Source: an uncultured Spartobacteria bacterium (lineage in GTDB: Bacteria; Verrucomicrobiota; Verrucomicrobiia; Chthoniobacterales; UBA6821). Taken from it: a stretch of DNA of 7,072 bases. Where the stretch lies: contig CAIKYN010000155.1 in the NCBI GenBank assembly GCA_903831635.1, forward strand, positions 1-7,072. The letters are read 5' to 3'. The position numbers and the translations under genes were made by a program. The notes under the pieces were generated by a model. It made no database searches. It saw nothing but the letters and a program-made list of their open reading frames with translations, and was not told where the DNA came from. This document shows positions 4,857 through 7,072 of this stretch, in pieces (the stretch's first letter is position 1; the number at the start of each line of letters is the position of its first letter).

Positions 4857-5709
4857 AGTCTTTGCTGCTATTCTACTTTCGAGCATATTCGCACACGCCG
4901 GATCCATTGTTCAGAAGCCACTCGATGAGTTCGTCATTTACGACATCCCGGTGGCCTCGAAGACGGGAACGACGACTGTCATGTTCCCCTCGGAAATCAC
5001 GGGCCTCTTTGCCAAGTCGGTGGCCGTGCAGGATCAGGAGAATGCCGGGTTCCTGATCTCGTTCACTCCAGGGAACTTCTATTTCACGATCCGGGCGCTG
5101 AAGAAGGATGCGGAAGATCACCTGACCGTGATCTTCAACCGGAAGGCTTATGTATTCCACCTGACGGCTTCGGATCATCCCTTCTACAACGTGACCCTCT
5201 ACCAGGAGGAACGGAGTGGTAAGGAGGGAAGAATCAATGTCGTGCCCGAGCGAGTCCTTTCGCTGATGGACAAAGCCAAGGCCTATCCACTGCTTCTGAA
5301 GGCAGATCGGGATGCCTTGGCCGGGGTGCTTCATGCTTCTCCGGGGATCACCAATTACTACAAGGATTTTAGCGTTCGCATCCTAGATGTCTGGAGGTTT
5401 GAGGAAGAGGACACGCTCATCTTCCGTCTGGAGTTGGTGAATGAAACCGACCAGGCGATCTACTACAAGCCACAGGATCTAGCCGTCCGCTTGGACGAGC
5501 GGATCTATACGGAGTCTCTTGCTGATGCCTCCGGAGTCATGCCGCCGAAGTCGGTGACGCCAGCCTTCTTTGCAATTACGGGGAACGTGCAGGGAGGACG
5601 CAATCACCTCGCACCTGAGAACAAGTGGAATGTCCTCGTGGTGAGGGCGGAGCCACGACAGGGAGGCAGGACTGCCGTAGGAAGCTCCAACAAGAACGTC
5701 GTGCGATGA
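4846..5709 (+). CDS. virB9: VirB9-like outer-membrane core component
   Basis: VirB9 proteins are periplasmic and form, with VirB7 and VirB10, the outer ring of the T4SS core. The 287-residue product has a Sec signal peptide (MKLPVFAAILLSSIFAHA, cleavage after Ala18). The N-terminal domain (about 25-110) is beta-rich, with TTTVMFPSEITGLF (42-55) and HLTVIFNRKAYVFHL (92-106), patterns typical of the VirB9 N-terminal domain. A helical linker (about 134-165) leads to a second beta domain: FSVRILDVWRF (175-185), LIFRLELVNETD (191-202), and FFAITGN (241-247), resembling the C-terminal VirB9 or TraN-like domain. No Cys is visible for disulfide linkage to a VirB7 partner. It follows the fic block by 100 nt and overlaps virB10 by ATGA. 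The ATG lies in a hairpin loop with Shine-Dalgarno-like bases only 1 nt away, an unusual start region. An in-frame stop at 4777-4779, with no ATG, GTG or TTG codon between it and 4846, makes this the best start. Confidence 0.85.
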   Translation: MKLPVFAAILLSSIFAHAGSIVQKPLDEFVIYDIPVASKTGTTTVMFPSEITGLFAKSVAVQDQENAGFLISFTPGNFYFTIRALKKDAEDHLTVIFNRKAYVFHLTASDHPFYNVTLYQEERSGKEGRINVVPERVLSLMDKAKAYPLLLKADRDALAGVLHASPGITNYYKDFSVRILDVWRFEEEDTLIFRLELVNETDQAIYYKPQDLAVRLDERIYTESLADASGVMPPKSVTPAFFAITGNVQGGRNHLAPENKWNVLVVRAEPRQGGRTAVGSSNKNVVR

Positions 5710-6689
5710 ACCTTCGCGATTTTAAGACAGAGCTACTGAACAAGCCGACCGGTCGGCTGATTCTCTTCCTTTTTGCCGGTGCAGTGGTACTGGCCTTTGT
5801 GCTGATGCACCGAGGAGGTGGGACACCCACGAAAGTGATACCTCCAGTTCCATCTCAAGCCACCACGGCCAAGGGATTCACGATCGATGAGGGGATTCCC
5901 GATATCAAACCGATGAGGCCTACGCCCACACCGACACCAACCCCGATGATGTCCGAAGGGAGGCCAGTTGCAGTCAAGACTCCTCCTCCCATTCCTCAGG
6001 CGATCTTTGCCATGAAGGAAAACTCCCTCAGTGAGAACTACCTACCCTACGGACGGCTGCTAAAGTGCGAGTTAGTCAATACGGTCGATTCGAGCAATCT
6101 GGAGACCCCGATCATCGGGCTCGTGACCGAAGATGTCTGGAGGGATGGACGACTCATCATCCCGGCAAGCACTGAGGTTCATGGAGTTGCCAAGACTAGC
6201 GCAGCCAGGGATCGGGTCGGTTCAGAGCATCAATGGATGCTGGTTTTCCAAAACGGCAAGCAACTGCCTCTTTCCGGGACGGTGCTCGACTATGCCCCTG
6301 ATGAGAATGATCCAGGGAGCTGGAAGGATACCGATGGATCGGCCGGACTACGGGGCTATCAGATCGCCTCAGATAAGTATGCAGAGGCAAAGGCAATCCT
6401 GGCTTCGTTAGTTTCCGCAGGAGCGGGAGCATTCCCTGGTGTGACCAATATTATTTCCCCGCTGACGGGTGGAGCCACCCAGCTTCAGGGAGGAGGAATG
6501 ACGCAGGCCCTCTCGGCAGGCATCCAAGCCGGAGGCCAGCTCTATGCCCAGCGGCTCTTGGATGGGCTCCAGAAGAACCCCTACTACATCCGCGTTCCGG
6601 GCGGGACGCTCTTCTACCTCTACGTCACCCAGACGGTCGATCTCGACAAGGCCGCTCGGGGACTCGCCTCCAACCCATCTATCAAATGA
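5706..6689 (+). CDS. virB10: VirB10/TrbI-like T4SS core protein
   Basis: VirB10 spans both membranes: anchored in the inner membrane, it crosses the periplasm and contributes to the outer-membrane channel. From ATG 5706 the product is 327 residues, with a short cytoplasmic N-terminus, a transmembrane helix (about 17-34, RLILFLFAGAVVLAFVLM) and a Pro-rich periplasmic linker including PTPTPTPTP (72-80). The TrbI/VirB10 C-terminal domain follows: LPYGRLLKCELVNTVDSSN (113-131), PIIGLVTEDVW (135-145), IIPASTEVHG (151-160), the hydrophobic antenna-like region (about 230-255) and YIRVPGGTLFYLYVTQTVDL (294-313). The frame stays open upstream to a start at 5625, but those 27 codons lie inside virB9. 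The ATG in the ATGA overlap, directly before a normal inner-membrane anchor, is clearly the real start. At 327 residues it is somewhat shorter than many VirB10 proteins, the saving being in the linker. No frameshift or missing motif is seen. Confidence 0.95.
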   Translation: MNLRDFKTELLNKPTGRLILFLFAGAVVLAFVLMHRGGGTPTKVIPPVPSQATTAKGFTIDEGIPDIKPMRPTPTPTPTPMMSEGRPVAVKTPPPIPQAIFAMKENSLSENYLPYGRLLKCELVNTVDSSNLETPIIGLVTEDVWRDGRLIIPASTEVHGVAKTSAARDRVGSEHQWMLVFQNGKQLPLSGTVLDYAPDENDPGSWKDTDGSAGLRGYQIASDKYAEAKAILASLVSAGAGAFPGVTNIISPLTGGATQLQGGGMTQALSAGIQAGGQLYAQRLLDGLQKNPYYIRVPGGTLFYLYVTQTVDLDKAARGLASNPSIK

Positions 6690-7072
6690 AAAAACTGATC
6701 TCTCTTCTCTTACTCGCCCTTCTCTCGGGATGCGCCACCCACAAGACCGTGAAGCCTGAGAACTACCCCGCCGTTACTGGAACCAGCGTTCCGCAGAGCA
6801 CTCTTTCGAGAGTACGAACTCCTGAAGTTGTGAAGTCCTATCCCACAGGTCGCTACAGCGATCCAGATTTCCCAGACGATATGCACGAGCGGCATACGCT
6901 CTACCGCAAGGAGCAGTCTGCTGATTGGAACTACAGGCCGGGAGGTCCGTATGCTTACCCTCTGGCCGTTTCAGACCCGACACCTTCCTATTACGTCAAG
7001 ACGGATGGTGATCAGCGTAATGCCCAGCAGAAGGCTTATGCAGCTGCACTTGAAGAGCAGAACGCAGCTATG
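6686..7072 (+). CDS. T4SS-associated lipoprotein (3' end beyond window)
   Basis: The frame opens at an ATG overlapping the virB10 stop (ATGA) and continues without a stop for 129 codons to the last base of the window. The first 16 residues are a near-ideal lipoprotein signal, MKKLISLLLLALLSGC, with lipobox LSGC and the lipidated Cys at 16, predicting an envelope lipoprotein. Residues 47-86 form a compact charged and aromatic block (PEVVKSYPTGRYSDPDFPDD, then MHERHTLYRKE and DWNYRPGG). After about 105 the sequence turns Gln/Ala/Glu-rich and probably helical (AQQKAYAAALEEQNAAM). Position after virB10 matches lipoproteins such as TrbH in Trb-type operons, but I cannot match the sequence to a named family. 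It is a second candidate for the lipoprotein of the VirB9/VirB10 core ring. Tight coupling makes a T4SS function likely; the exact role is unknown. Confidence 0.85.
   Translation, partial: MKKLISLLLLALLSGCATHKTVKPENYPAVTGTSVPQSTLSRVRTPEVVKSYPTGRYSDPDFPDDMHERHTLYRKEQSADWNYRPGGPYAYPLAVSDPTPSYYVKTDGDQRNAQQKAYAAALEEQNAAM

Noticed and set aside
5625..5705. Upstream start for virB10 adding 27 residues
   Set aside because: The added part lies wholly inside virB9 in another frame and would put a charged unrelated stretch before the membrane anchor; the ATGA overlap at 5706 matches the other operon junctions.

Overview
The window is the middle of a conjugative (or conjugation-derived) type IV secretion system (T4SS) operon, all on the + strand, with one foreign-looking gene lodged inside it. 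Two lipoprotein signal peptides, a VirB5-type secreted protein and a VirB9/VirB10 core show a double-membrane bacterium. The DNA is moderately GC-rich and most genes lack a strong Shine-Dalgarno sequence. The style of the VirB4, VirB10 and lipoprotein sequences reminds me of T4SSs of Verrucomicrobiota and similar integrative elements, but this taxonomic guess is weak and cannot be settled from 7 kb.

Layout: 2-568, C-terminal part of a VirB4/TrbE-type ATPase cut by the window start; 565-813, small lipoprotein (VirB7 candidate); 816-1673, VirB5/TrbJ-like; 1677-2882, VirB6/TrbL-like polytopic membrane protein; 2879-3511, VirB8-like bitopic protein; 3512-3617, intergenic array of six copies of a TTTGCGGAGAATAA-like motif; 3618-4745, Fic-domain AMPylase with DUF4172-like N-terminus and winged-helix C-terminus; 4746-4845, leader with four alternating copies of a self-complementary 6-mer, the last two bracketing the next start codon; 4846-5709, VirB9-like; 5706-6689, VirB10/TrbI; 6686-7072, second lipoprotein, cut by the window end.

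The T4SS genes fit together as follows. VirB4 powers assembly and transport. VirB6 and VirB8 form the inner-membrane platform. VirB9, VirB10 and a lipoprotein build the envelope-spanning core, and VirB5 is a pilus or adhesin component. Every T4SS junction is a 4-nt ATGA overlap or a gap of 2-3 nt, except virB8/virB9. There a block of about 1.3 kb holding fic interrupts the operon, with non-coding gaps of 106 and 100 nt on either side.

The most interesting unit is this fic cassette. It encodes an enzyme with an intact Fic active site, its own class II inhibitory motif and a DNA-binding-like C-terminus. Next to it is a dense array of operator-like repeats overlapping the likely promoter and start region. 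It looks like a self-regulated Fic module carried as cargo in a conjugation operon. The hairpin that holds the virB9 start codon suggests a second layer of control just downstream.
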